Origin: Arsenicicoccus piscis
GTDB lineage: Bacteria > Actinomycetota > Actinomycetes > Actinomycetales > Dermatophilaceae
DNA length: 64,000 nt
Direction: 5' to 3'
NCBI RefSeq assembly: GCF_022568835.1
Contig: NZ_JAKZHV010000009.1
Coordinates: 114,253-178,252, forward strand
Shown: one piece after another, positions 29,404 to 38,056 of the stretch
How positions within the stretch are numbered: the stretch's first letter is position 1
How the letters are laid out: the number at the start of each line of letters is the position of its first letter
The notes under the pieces: generated by a model
Seen by the model: only the letters and a program-made list of their open reading frames with translations
What the model was told of the DNA's origin: nothing
Database searches by the model: none
Position numbers and translations under genes: made by a program

Positions 29404-29857
29404 CGTCCTCGACGGGGGAGACCTGACCTTCGGGTCGGCGCCCGCGCCGCCAGATCCGGCCAAGGAGATCCGTTTGTTCCTGGTCAAGCTCTACATCGGG
29501 GTGGGCCGCTACCGAAGCGGCGAGCGCGTCGCGGCGAACGCGCACGTCCGGACGTATGCGGCGACGAGTCTGGCGTGGACCTTGCGCCTGCGGCTCGGCG
29601 CGACTCCGTCCTCGAACCCCTACGATCCGCTGCGTCGCCTCGAGGTGAGCCTGCCTGGCGTGGGGAACCGGCTTGCTGACCTGCTGGACGCCGACCTCGA
29701 GGCGTGCGCGCGGGGGATGCTCGGCCTGGCCCGCACCGCGCTCGAACCGGACTGGCCAGACTTTCCCACCGACGCCGCCAACCTCCTCGAGACCCGTTTG
29801 GGCTGGTCGCGATGCAAAGACCGGACGGCGTTCATGCCGAGATCTGCCTCATCATGA
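29404..29857 (+). pseudogene. C-terminal fragment resembling a nucleotidyltransferase-type protein
   Basis: The plus strand stays open from the DyP junction and reads LDGGDLTFGSAPAPPDPAKE, then LFLVKLYIGVGRYRSGERVA and a helical region down to LETRLGWSRCK. It resembles the helical C-terminal part of small nucleotidyltransferases, but I do not recognise it with certainty. No start codon with a ribosome-binding site and no nucleotidyltransferase N-terminus is present, so it looks like a gene cut at about 29404. Its stop lies in the hairpin of the terminator that follows. Confidence 0.45.
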
Positions 29858-29874
29858 TTGATGATGAGGCTTTT
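29846..29874 (+). terminator. intrinsic terminator
   Basis: Perfect 10-bp stem GCCTCATCAT (29846-29855) and ATGATGAGGC (29861-29870) with a 5-base loop, followed by TTTTGT. This is a canonical rho-independent terminator and unusually AT-rich for the window. It supports the idea that the neighbouring fragment is a foreign gene end. The 270 bases after it (to 30143) hold no gene that I can support. Confidence 0.8.
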
Positions 29875-30143
29875 GTCTGATCAATGGCTCGCGCCGTTTC
29901 ACGGAGTGCCAGTCGGGCCCTCGGTCCGAGTTGGTGGGTTTTTGTTTCCGCGTAGAACGGGGGGCTGGATCACATAAGTAGGCCCTATGCCGGGTGTTGA
30001 GGATCCAGGCCACACGCCCGTGCGGGTAGATCCCTTGAGCGCCACTTTGATCCGGCAACAGCTTCCGTGCGCTGCGACTCTCACGGAGTTTGGATGGGGG
30101 AGCGTGGGAGATGCCAGTGGGTGCGAATTGGCAGCGGTTCGCG

Positions 30144-31064
30144 TCACTGGCCCCCGGCGGTCAACGTGGAGGTCGGTGATGAATGGCGTCGCCGTCGACG
30201 CCGCACAGGCTGGCCCGAACGGCGCTGCCCCAGGACAGCCGCGGCCAAGGCGAGGACGAAGCCGACGGTCTGTTGGAGGGTCAGCGTCTCGCCGAGAAGG
30301 AGCCACCCCAAGAGGGCGGCGGTGACGGGGCTGAGGGGGCCAAGCAGGGATGTGGAGGCGGCGGGCAGGCTGCGGGCAGCGTGGAACCACAGGGCGTAGG
30401 CGAGGGCGCCTCCAACGATGCTGAGCCACGCGTAGCCGAGCACGGCTCGTGCGCTGAGGACTAGCTGACCGTCATCGAAGAGAGGGATGAGTGGAAGGAT
30501 CATCAACCCTCCCATCAGGAGTTGCCAGGCGGTGGACCCCAGGCCGGTCAGGCCCGAGGTCGGCCCCCAGGCGCGGGTCAGGGTCACTCCCAGCGCCATT
30601 GACGCCGTCCCGGCAGTTGCGGCGAGGATGCCGACGGGGTCGACCGCCTGGGTGCCGGGGGCAAGTGTCATCGCGACCCCGAGGACCGCGACCAGGGCCC
30701 AGAGCAGCTGTCGGACCGGTGTCCTCTCGCGGAAGAACGACCACGCGGCAACGGCCACGATGAACGGCTGGGCCGCCCCCACCACCGCAGCCAAGCCACC
30801 AGGCAGGCGGTAGGCCGCTACGAAGAGGAGCGGGAAGAAGGCACCGATGTTGAGCAGCGACAGCACCATTATCCGATCCCATTGGCGCGGCCATTCCGGG
30901 GCGACCAGCAGGAGGATGAGGCCAGCGGGGACAGCCCGTAGCGCGGCTGCCGTCATCGGCCGGTCCGGGGGCAGCAGCTCGGTGGTGACTGCGTACGTCG
31001 TTCCCCACGTCACCGGTGCCACTGCGCCCAAGAGAGTCAGCGTGGTCTTGGATGTTGCTTCCAT
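30144..31064 (-). CDS. EamA/DMT family transporter
   Basis: Inner-membrane drug/metabolite exporter of 306 residues with about ten hydrophobic helices in two EamA repeats (about 8-135 and 148-282). Typical stretches are GAVAPVTWGTTYAVTTELLP in the first repeat and LSPVTAALLGWLLLGETLTL in the second. The C-terminus is basic (RRRRRRH). It is divergent from a MarR-family gene and the pair shares a 41-base intergenic region containing two palindromes. By analogy with EamA-MarR pairs, the regulator probably represses this exporter until its ligand appears. Confidence 0.9.
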   Translation of the reverse strand: MEATSKTTLTLLGAVAPVTWGTTYAVTTELLPPDRPMTAAALRAVPAGLILLLVAPEWPRQWDRIMVLSLLNIGAFFPLLFVAAYRLPGGLAAVVGAAQPFIVAVAAWSFFRERTPVRQLLWALVAVLGVAMTLAPGTQAVDPVGILAATAGTASMALGVTLTRAWGPTSGLTGLGSTAWQLLMGGLMILPLIPLFDDGQLVLSARAVLGYAWLSIVGGALAYALWFHAARSLPAASTSLLGPLSPVTAALLGWLLLGETLTLQQTVGFVLALAAAVLGQRRSGQPVRRRRRRHSSPTSTLTAGGQ

Positions 31065-31089
31065 GGAAGAGAGATTACTTCCTTGGAAG
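31058..31089. promoter_or_regulatory. tandem palindromic operator between EamA and MarR genes
   Basis: Two related 12-bp palindromes, CTTCCATGGAAG (31058-31069, perfect) and CTTCCTTGGAAG (31078-31089, centre mismatched), lie 20 bp apart centre to centre, about two helical turns. The first overlaps the EamA start codon, the second lies just upstream of the MarR gene, next to TATGCT (31094-31099), a possible -10 element. This fits two MarR dimers bound on one face of the DNA and controlling both genes. Confidence 0.75.
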
Positions 31090-31105
31090 GGATTATGCTA
31101 GGGGC

Positions 31106-31606
31106 ATGAACGACGCGGACCGGGTGGACCAGATTCAGCGCGAGTGGCAGCGTGAGCGACCCGATGTGGACGTGACCCCGCAGGGCGTGATCGGCCGGCT
31201 GCACCGACTCGCTCGGGCGCTGACGGTAGAGCTGGAACAGGTATACGCGGCCCACGGCCTAGCCGAGATCGACTTCGACATCCTCTGCACGCTGCGCCGA
31301 GCCGGCGCTCCGTATGCCCGGCGCCCGGCCGACCTGGCACGCTCGACCATGGTGACGACGGGTGGGATCAGCAAGCGACTGGATCGACTCCAGGCCGACG
31401 GCCTGGTCGAGCGCACCAAGCCCAACGGGGGAGACGGGCGAGCGACCGAAGTGCGCCTAACCGCCGAAGGCAGGCGCCGCATCGACGCTGCGTTCACCGA
31501 CCACATGCTCAACGAGCGACGCCTTCTCGACCAGCTCCCAGCAACGGACCAGCAGGCACTAGAGCGCGGCCTTCGCGCCTGGCTCAGTCACCACGACGCG
31601 ACCTGA
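31106..31606 (+). CDS. MarR-family transcriptional regulator
   Basis: Winged-helix regulator of 166 residues. The ATG at 31106 follows AGGGGC; the longer frame from 31016 would run through the operator. The HTH region is FDILCTLRRAGAPYARRPADLARSTMVTTGGISKRLDRL, with the wing GGDGRATEVRLTAEG. Flanking helices at both ends form the dimer interface. It is divergent from the EamA exporter and probably binds the palindromes between them. Confidence 0.88.
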   Translation: MNDADRVDQIQREWQRERPDVDVTPQGVIGRLHRLARALTVELEQVYAAHGLAEIDFDILCTLRRAGAPYARRPADLARSTMVTTGGISKRLDRLQADGLVERTKPNGGDGRATEVRLTAEGRRRIDAAFTDHMLNERRLLDQLPATDQQALERGLRAWLSHHDAT

Positions 31607-31823
31607 GGCCCGGGCACTACAGCGCGTCAGAGCAAATAGGTGGACACCCGGCAAGTCGGGGGCTGACCCGTGAAGGGTGGTGTCGAGCAGGAGGGGGCCA
31701 GGGCAGCGGTCCTTTCGTTACTGGACAGGCTGCGTATCAAGTTCGGGCGTATTGAGGGCAGACAACGTCCGATTCGCGGCATGAGCGCGCGGGCTGCGTA
31801 CACCCGCAGGGCCGCAGTAGCGG

Positions 31824-32531
31824 TCATAGGCCGGGAGGACGAACTCCGCGAAGGAAGCCAGCTTGCACGCGCCCACCGGCCGCATCGAGGACAGCCCGGC
31901 CAGCCTTCAGAAGGTCATCCGTATCGTGGCTGCCCGCTGCCCAGGCCACCAGGCCGAACTCATCCGGCCCGACCAATAGCTCTCGAAATAACCACTTGCC
32001 GGTTCCGAGCCACCGTCTGCGAATCAACAAGGCGAGTTCGGCCGCTTCCCGCCAAACCGTTGCCTTGAGCGTGAAGCGTTCACCGGGATCGGCGACGTCC
32101 ACCAAGTCGTCTAGCACGGCGGACAAGCTGTACGCCCGAACGCCAAGTTCCGCGGGGTCCGGATCCGCCGGGCCGTGATCGAGCACCCGACGAGAACCGT
32201 CGATCAGGTCACGAGCGGCTCGTCCACCGGTGAGTGCAATCCCTTCGCCGATCAACTTGTCGAGCACAGGTCGACGTCCTTCGCGTCCCTTGATGAGCCA
32301 GCTCTGTAGCGCATCGCGGCCGTAGACGAAGACCTCGACCAACTGGCCTTCGTAATCCGTGGTCTCGACGAACGAATCTGCTTTCCACTGCTCTGGAAGG
32401 ACGACCAAGATGTCGAGATCGGAACTCTCCGTAGCGCGGCCAGTCGCGGCACTGCCGCCGAGGAACGAGGCCTCGGCGATCGGAAAGCGTTCCTCGACGA
32501 AGCGTTGGGCTCGAGCCCGAAAGTCCACCAT
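31824..32531 (-). CDS. nucleotidyltransferase domain protein
   Basis: Protein of about 235 residues with an N-terminal Pol-beta-type nucleotidyltransferase motif, FLGGSAATGRATESSDLDILVVLPE (G-S-x-A-x-G and D-x-D), followed by a helical C-terminal domain. The start at 32531 (MVDFRARAQRF) is preferred over 32549. The family includes aminoglycoside adenylyltransferases and MNT-type antitoxins; the length and C-terminal region do not identify a substrate. No HEPN partner gene is adjacent. It has more TCG, AAG and A/T-ending codons than its chromosomal neighbours, suggesting transfer. The 217 bases between it and the MarR gene hold nothing that I recognise. Confidence 0.72.
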   Translation of the reverse strand: MVDFRARAQRFVEERFPIAEASFLGGSAATGRATESSDLDILVVLPEQWKADSFVETTDYEGQLVEVFVYGRDALQSWLIKGREGRRPVLDKLIGEGIALTGGRAARDLIDGSRRVLDHGPADPDPAELGVRAYSLSAVLDDLVDVADPGERFTLKATVWREAAELALLIRRRWLGTGKWLFRELLVGPDEFGLVAWAAGSHDTDDLLKAGRAVLDAAGGRVQAGFLRGVRPPGL

Positions 32532-32549
32532 GCAGCCATTCTCGGACAT

Positions 32550-32945
32550 CCGCCCATCGGCAGCGGCGCTTCGACGTCAGCGCGATCTGATTGCGCGGCC
32601 TGCGTAACGGGCCCACAGTTCGGCGGCTTCTAGGGCGCGCAGCACCACATCAGGTATCGACGATCGCGCCGCTGCTTATGCCGGAGTCGGCGACCGCCAT
32701 CCGGCGAATGCCTCGGCTGCACTGGCCGACGCTTGGGTCGATGGCGCAGCCTGCGCCGCCGTCGGGCCTACCAGCACCATAGCGCTCACCCCCAAACATG
32801 CGACTGCTTCGATTTCCTTCTCGTCTCTGTTTCCCCTGGCGTGACCAGCCGCCCCTGGGACGGGAACGCGCCCATCATGCACCGCAGCGAATGACCGCAG
32901 CCGCGGATCGAACCACGCGCAGCTCAGAGGCGTCCGGATGCAGGG
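32550..32945. other. gene-free stretch with possible gene remnant
   Basis: No intact gene. On the minus strand about 32676-32810 encodes a signal-peptide-like run (VACLGVSAMVLVGPTAAQA then APSTQASASAAEAF) that lacks an in-frame start and stops early, so it may be the remnant of a secreted protein gene. Nothing else is supported. Confidence 0.35.
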
Positions 32946-33257
32946 ATGGACATGCCGCCCGCCCTCGTCGCCGCCCGGCCGCTGGACGGCGTCCACGACA
33001 TCGTCGGGGTGTTGAACGCGCTGGGACATCGGCACAGACTTAGCACCTCGCGGGCACTGGTCCAGAGCGACGTCCCGCTGTCGGTGCCGCAGCTGCGGGT
33101 GCGCGTGTCCCGACCGGCGACCGTGCTCGACCATCTCGGGACACTAAGGTCCGCCGGCTTCGTGGAAATGCTCGGCCAGGGCCGGGCAGCCAAGTGGCGC
33201 GTCGTGCCGGGCAGCCTCGACAAGGCGGCTACGCTGACCGCAACCGACCCGCACTGA
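32946..33257 (+). CDS. small winged-helix (ArsR-like) DNA-binding protein
   Basis: Protein of 103 residues with a helix-turn-helix arrangement like ArsR/TrmB-type regulators: VLNALGHRHRLSTSRALVQS, VSRPATVLDHLGTLRSAGFV and the wing LGQGRAAKWRVVPGSL. The start ATG is at 32946. No ligand-binding residues stand out. It is followed by the convergent orotate phosphoribosyltransferase gene. Target and ligand are unknown. Confidence 0.55.
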   Translation: MDMPPALVAARPLDGVHDIVGVLNALGHRHRLSTSRALVQSDVPLSVPQLRVRVSRPATVLDHLGTLRSAGFVEMLGQGRAAKWRVVPGSLDKAATLTATDPH

Positions 33258-33289
33258 CGGTGGGCTGACCCACCGGATTCCGTTGGCTC

Positions 33290-33823
33290 TCAGCGCTGCA
33301 CGGCATCGAGGTCGGCCTTCGTCAGGAGCGACACTGTCGCGAGCTCGATCTCGCCGAGCGTGTTCTTCCGGGGCTCGGACCGGTCAATCGCGCAGACGAC
33401 GGTGTGCACCGTCGCTCCGAGCTCGCGCAACGCCACGGCTGCGTTCCGCACCGCGCCACCGGTGGTGACGATGTCCTCGATTAGCGTGACGGTCTTGCCG
33501 ATGAAGTCGCCCCCTTCGGCCAGCCTGCACGTGCCGTAGGTCTTGGCCTCCTTGCGGACGAAAACCGTGGGGAGGTCGGTGAGCGAGCTGACCACGGTCG
33601 CGATCGGGACACCACCCAGCTCAAGGCCGCCCAACACCTCGGTGTCGGCCGGCAACAACGGAACCATGGCTTCGGCTACGCGGCGCAGGAGGGCCGGGTC
33701 ACCCTCGAAGCGGTACTTGTCGAAGTACTCGTCCGTGATCGTGCCGCTTCGTAGCGTGAAGGTGCCGCGGATCCGGCAGGCAGCGTCGACGTCGGCAGCG
33801 AGGTCTTCCAGCTCGTGGGTCAT
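33290..33823 (-). CDS. pyrE: orotate phosphoribosyltransferase-like protein
   Basis: Phosphoribosyltransferase of about 177 residues. It carries the PRPP-binding motif TLIEDIVTTGGAVRNAA, with the preceding substrate segment FVRKEAKTYGTCRLAEG and LGGLELGGVPIATVVSS, matching PyrE-type enzymes that join orotate and PRPP in UMP synthesis. MTHELEDLAADV (33823) is the likely start; an alternative lies 11 codons upstream. Other pyr genes are absent, and it sits among IS elements, so it may be an additional copy with another role (salvage or an element-borne function) rather than the housekeeping gene. Confidence 0.8.
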   Translation of the reverse strand: MTHELEDLAADVDAACRIRGTFTLRSGTITDEYFDKYRFEGDPALLRRVAEAMVPLLPADTEVLGGLELGGVPIATVVSSLTDLPTVFVRKEAKTYGTCRLAEGGDFIGKTVTLIEDIVTTGGAVRNAAVALRELGATVHTVVCAIDRSEPRKNTLGEIELATVSLLTKADLDAVQR

Positions 33824-33954
33824 GGGTGGATCGTCCCATCCTTGCAGAGGTGTCACTGCGGTCGAGCGGGTCTGCCGCGATGTTCGATGTGCGTCGACCC
33901 TAGGGCGTGTTGCTAAACCGCCCTCTGGCTGGCTGTTCGGCGAGTCTTGAACGC

Positions 33955-34837
33955 GTGTCGCGTAATGTGATCTCTGATGAGGCCTGGGCTGTGATCGGCC
34001 CGTTGTTCCCGAAGGTGAAGTCGACGGGTCGGCCTCCGGTGGATCGTCGCACGGTGGTGGAGGCGACGGCGTGGCGGTTCCGGACGGGTGCGCCGTGGCG
34101 GGACGTCCCGGAGCGGTTCGGGAACTGGAACACGATCTACAAGAACTTCAATCGGTGGGCCGAGCAGGGCGTCTGGGCGCGACTGCTGGAGCAGGTGCAG
34201 TCCCTCGCACAGCGGTCTGGGGACTTGGACTGGGTCACGTCCATCGACTCCACGATCGTGCGCGTGCATCAGCACGGGGCGACCCTTCCGCGCGCCACAG
34301 GGGGCTCAGTCGAACTACAAGAAGTTCGGGCAGGAGCCGACTGATCACGCGATCGGCCGCTCCCGCGGCGGGTTGACGACGAAGAACCACTTGGTCTGCG
34401 ACGGGAAGGGTCGTGCTCTCGCGTTCATCCTGACGCCCGGGCAGGCGGCCGACACCGGCATGCTGGCCGCGACGCTGACCGAGATCCGTGTCCCGGGCGC
34501 GCGCGGCCGGCCGCGGTCTCGACCGGACCGGGTGCTCGCTGACAAGGGCTACCCGTCGAAGGCGAACCGTGCCTGGCTGCGCCGACAAGGGATCGCATCG
34601 ACGATCCCCGAACGTGACGACCAGATCGCGCACCGCCGGAAGAAGTCCGGCCGCCCGATCGACTTCGGCGACCAGCAGCGCGAGCGCTATAAGGGACGCA
34701 ACGTCGTCGAGCGGTGCTTCAACAAGCTCAAGCAATGGCGCGGGATCGCCACCCGATCAGACAAGCTCGCCCGGAACTACCACGCCGGTCTCTGCCTCGC
34801 CGCAACCCTCCACTGGCTCAGCAGCAGCGATCACTGA
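33955..34837 (+). CDS. IS5-family transposase, two overlapping frames (orfA/orfB)
   Basis: DDE transposase encoded in two frames. OrfA starts with GTG at 33955 (VSRNVISDEAWAVIGPLFP) and ends at 34344, reaching DSTIVRVHQHGA, which contains the first catalytic Asp. OrfB continues one base ahead in register at ACAGGGGGCTC (about 34297-34307) and reads GRSRGGLTTKNHLVCDG, the second Asp region VLADKGYPSKANR and the final ERYKGRNVVERCFNKLKQWR with the catalytic Glu, stopping at 34837. The same GGGGG site occurs at the same position in the related remnant at 41.2 kb. A +1 (or -2) frameshift would give the full enzyme of about 290 residues. The orfB 3' end overlaps the passenger gene stop by 7 bases. 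Confidence 0.85.
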
Positions 34838-35262
34838 GCATCGACGTCGACTGCTTCGCCCTCGCTCACACGCTTCAATCGCGCCAAGTGGTAACGCCAC
34901 CCCTCATCGTGTTCCGCAGGCAACGAGTTCGGGGTCCGAGCGCGGGAGAATCCTGACTCGGTGAGCGTGACCAAGGTCGTCTGTCCGTGCGTGGCGAGCT
35001 CGATCACGACCTCGAGAGGGTGATCCCAGCCCTGCGCGGTCCAACTGAATCCGAGAACGTGCGGCTCGTCGCATCGCGTGACGCTCCCCGTCGCGCTTAC
35101 GTGCCGGCCTTCCTCGATCCAGGTTTCGACGAGCGGAGAGCCGACAGCGGCATCGAAACGCATCTCAGGCCACCATGCGCCTCGCGCAGTCGTCAGGAAT
35201 CGCCAGACAACCTCGACGGAGGCATCAACGTCCGCCACCACCGTCACGGAATCACGAAGCAC
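34831..35262 (-). CDS. SRPBCC (polyketide cyclase/AHSA1-like) protein carried inside the IS5 element
   Basis: START-fold protein of 143 residues: VTVVADVDASVEVVWRFLTTA at the N-terminus, WWPEMRFDAAVGSPLVETW, VLGFSWTAQGWDHPLEVVIE, and the C-terminal helix EGWRYHLARLKRVSE. It lies wholly between the transposase stop and the right terminal repeat, so it would move with the element. Its start is ATG at 35262, 30 bases inside the repeat. The ligand is unknown. It may be an ancestral host gene picked up by the IS. Confidence 0.78.
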   Translation of the reverse strand: MLRDSVTVVADVDASVEVVWRFLTTARGAWWPEMRFDAAVGSPLVETWIEEGRHVSATGSVTRCDEPHVLGFSWTAQGWDHPLEVVIELATHGQTTLVTLTESGFSRARTPNSLPAEHDEGWRYHLARLKRVSEGEAVDVDAQ

Positions 35263-35305
35263 ACAACCAAGCTATCGCTCCGGCAGGAGCCTTTAGCAAC
35301 ACGCC

Positions 35306-35686
35306 CTAGGCGGGCCGGGGCGGCCGTGAAACTCGGGCAATAACCTCGTCCGAGAACTCCACCCGAAGCGGCAATTCGGCCAGGGCGCCAGCCTGTATGG
35401 GAACTCCCATAGCCTGCGCCTGGCGTGCTAGCGAAGACCAATGTCCTCGCTCCATGTCCTGCTCGGTCAAGTCACCTGTGGCACCGTCTGGGCCAACGAC
35501 CATCCTCGCCACCGACTCCAAGTCAGCGAGGCTGGCCGTTGGCCACTTCTCGGTCGACCCCCAACCTCGATCGGTGATGAGAGGTATCCGGCTGCCGCTC
35601 TCGAACTCCAGCAGCAGTTCACATGAGACGTCCACCTGTGAGCTGCCCGGATCGCCGAGATTCACTGCTGTCACCAGGTTCATCAT
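35306..35686 (-). CDS. hypothetical protein
   Basis: Open frame of 126 residues (MMNLVTAVNLGDPGSS, then VDVSCELLLEFESGSRIPL, DLTEQDMERGHWSSLARQA) with plausible codon use and no membrane segment. I do not recognise a family. The stop codon TAG is formed by the last base of the IS5 element and its TA target duplication. Without the element the same TAG would be read, so the insertion did not shorten the protein. Confidence 0.5.
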   Translation of the reverse strand: MMNLVTAVNLGDPGSSQVDVSCELLLEFESGSRIPLITDRGWGSTEKWPTASLADLESVARMVVGPDGATGDLTEQDMERGHWSSLARQAQAMGVPIQAGALAELPLRVEFSDEVIARVSRPPRPA

Positions 35687-36006
35687 CGCTGGCCCCTCAC
35701 TCCTCTTGTTCGTGGGACGTGCGTCCCGGACCGCTTCGCGACCACCCTGGCTCGGAGATCTTGGCTACGACCGACGATGATGCCTAAGGCTAAGGCGCGC
35801 GGCCTCGTCGACGGCGCGCGCCGACGTCGGGTCCACCTCCCCCGCCATTCCGAGGTCGAGCAACTCCTCGACGGCCGCCTCCGCGCGCGACCGGACCACG
35901 AGCCCCGGCTCCCATGGGCAGCGGAAGGACAAATCCGGATCCGTGGCGCGGCAGGGCTTCACCGCTGCACGCGAGTTCGGCGGGAGCCGCCCGCTACCAT
36001 GGGGCC

Positions 36007-36579
36007 ATGCGCCCGCCGCTCAGCGCCGACGACGTCCGGATCGTCCCCGCCACCGCCGACCGCGCCGAGGACGCCTGCGCCGCCGTCAGCCCCGGCTGCT
36101 GGTGCATCATTCCGCGGTTCCCTCCGCGGCTGCAGCCCGACGGCCGCGAGGCCAAGTTCCGCGAACTGCTCGCGGGCGACGTCCCGCCCGGGCTCATCGC
36201 CTACATCGACGGCGAAGTCGCCGGGTGGCTCGGCCTCGGGCCGTTGGACTTGCTCCCCACCGTCCGCGACTCCAAGCGCCTCACCCAAGTCGACGACGCC
36301 CCCGCCTGGACCATCGTCTGCTTCCGCATCCAACGCAAGCACCAGGGCCGCGGGCTCGCGCGGCTGCTGCTGCGCGCCGCCGTCGACTACGTCCGCGCAA
36401 CCGGCGCGCCGATCATCCAGGCCTACCCCGCCGACACCTCCGATGGCCGCATGAACTCCACCGCCGCGTACGTGGGGACAACGAGCCTGTTCGAGTCCGA
36501 AGGGTTCGAGCGCATCACCGAGACCGTCTCGACGGCGGGGGGCCACGCGCGCTGGTTGATGCGGCTGGCGTTGGGGTGA
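36007..36579 (+). CDS. GNAT family N-acetyltransferase
   Basis: Acetyl-CoA-dependent acyltransferase of 190 residues. The ATG at 36007 (MRPPLSADDVRIVPAT) is preferred over the in-frame start at 35914. The GNAT core is IVCFRIQRKHQGRGLARLLLRAAVDYVRATG, holding the acetyl-CoA pyrophosphate loop Q-x-x-G-R-G-L-A. CWCIIPRFPPRLQP near the N-terminus is shared with a group of GNATs of unknown substrate. The end reads FERITETVSTAGGHARWLMRL. It stands alone between IS elements. Confidence 0.82.
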   Translation: MRPPLSADDVRIVPATADRAEDACAAVSPGCWCIIPRFPPRLQPDGREAKFRELLAGDVPPGLIAYIDGEVAGWLGLGPLDLLPTVRDSKRLTQVDDAPAWTIVCFRIQRKHQGRGLARLLLRAAVDYVRATGAPIIQAYPADTSDGRMNSTAAYVGTTSLFESEGFERITETVSTAGGHARWLMRLALG

Positions 36580-36978
36580 CCCGGGAGCAGCCCCGCAGCT
36601 CTTCGAGGAAGTACAGCAGTTGACCGGACACAGTGCGCCGGCCCGCCGCAAGTCCGAGCTTACTCACCAGGCCGCCCACTAGTCACGGTGGGTTCGCGCG
36701 CCCACGTTGCGTGGAGCGACCTAATGGGTGGCCAACCGTGGGGACGTGCATGGGGCCTGGCCTAACTGACGGATACCCCAGCCTCCAACCGGTCCGCCAC
36801 GGCCTCCCACGCCTCAACGAACGGCCCGTACGCCGTCTTAACCTCGATCCACCGATGGGCTGACTGGGGAAGTCGCGTCCGGCGGTGGTAGTCGATGTGA
36901 TGGCGTGGGCGCGTGAGGTCCGCCGGTCTGCCCGGCTTTTCCACTGGGATTCCTGCTCGTAGGGACTGGGTCTGGTGG
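36580..36978. other. gene-free stretch before the IS1380 remnant
   Basis: Nearly 400 bases without a convincing gene. A 60-residue open frame on the minus strand (36762-36944, containing RWIEVKTAYGPFVEAW) is the only candidate and I cannot support it from family knowledge. Part of this stretch is probably the non-coding end of the IS1380 element. Confidence 0.4.
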
Positions 36979-37993
36979 TCAGATCGGTGTGGTCGCCCGG
37001 CGCGGAAGGAGGGCGTCGTAGAGCGCGGGCCAGGCCGTCTGCCATGGCCAGCTCTGGGGCAGGTGTAGGCGTAGGCGCCGGGCGGAGCAGGCGATCCGTG
37101 CCGGGATGTTGATGAGCTTGCGGCGGATCGTGGCGGTGGTCGCTCGCGCCAGCGTGCTGTTCTTGGTCAGGGTGGCGGCGGCGCGGGTGAGGTTGAAGGC
37201 CATCACCGCGCAGGTGAGCCAGAGGGCGTTGGCGTTGAACACTCCGGAGGGCATGTGCGCCAGCGCGGAGGCCTTCAGGTCGGCGTGGACGTTCTCGATG
37301 ATCGCGTGGGCCCGGTGGACCTTGTCGGCGACCACGGTGTCGCGCTCGGCGTGCGGGGTGGTGGTGAAGAAGGCGTGGAAGCGCCAGGTGTCGAACAGCG
37401 TGGCCTGCCCATGGTCCTTCTTCGGGTTCAGGTCTGGGATGCGTCGCACCACCAGCCGGCCCGGGACCTGGCCGGTCTTCTTGGAGGTGAAGGCAGTGAA
37501 GTCGATCTCGGCGACCTCGGCCCGCGAGGTCCACTGACCGGCTTCCTCGTCGTAGATCGCGTCGGTGTACTTGATCGCCCTCCAGGCATCATCGGTGATG
37601 GCGGCGATGGCGCGTTTGACGGCCGGGTCCATGCGCACGGTGATCGAGACATGGGCGCCGGTCTTCAACGCGGCGGCGACCAGGGCGTGGGAGTAGAACG
37701 CCGAGTCCGCGCGCACCAGCACCGCCCGCCGGGCCAAGTGAGTGCGCCGCAGGAAGGCCAGGGCGTCAGTGGCCAGGCGGATCGCTCCGCGCGGGGAGCC
37801 TGCCGAGCCCTTGCGCAGCCGCTGGGCGGCGATCACCGGGGCGGTCTGCTCGGTGCTGACGGTGGCCAGCAGCGCGTTCAGCCCCCGCACTCCGGAGTAG
37901 CCGAAGGATGCTCCCTGCTTCTGGTAGCCGTGGACCTCCACGATGGTGTCGTCGATGTCCACCATCACCGTCCCGCCCTCGTCCTCCCGCCCT
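36979..37993 (-). pseudogene. IS1380-family transposase, N-terminus missing
   Basis: About 337 residues of the C-terminal two-thirds of a DDE transposase: VMVDIDDTIVEVHGYQKQGASFGYSGVRG with the first Asp, VLVRADSAFYSHALVAAALK with the second, and AIIENVHADLKASALAHMP with the Glu. The first 130-150 residues are absent: at about 37993 the homology stops at CTAGGCCGTGTTGATCAAG, which resembles an IS5-type terminal repeat. The long open frame further upstream is a shadow of the SRPBCC gene. A related but separate copy begins at 63712. Confidence 0.85.
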
Positions 37994-38056
37994 AGGCCGT
38001 GTTGATCAAGAGTCTGAGACCGGATACGGCCAGGAATCCCATCCGTCAAGACCCGA

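Larger units (their letters stand above)
33903..35306. mobile_element. IS5-family element (IS427-like) with a passenger gene
   Basis: The element is bounded by perfect 15-bp terminal inverted repeats GGGCGTGTTGCTAAA (33903-33917) and TTTAGCAACACGCCC (35292-35306), each flanked by TA (within CTAG), consistent with the short target duplication of this group. It is 1404 bp long, longer than usual for such IS, because an SRPBCC gene (34831-35262) lies between the transposase and the right repeat. Confidence 0.85.
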
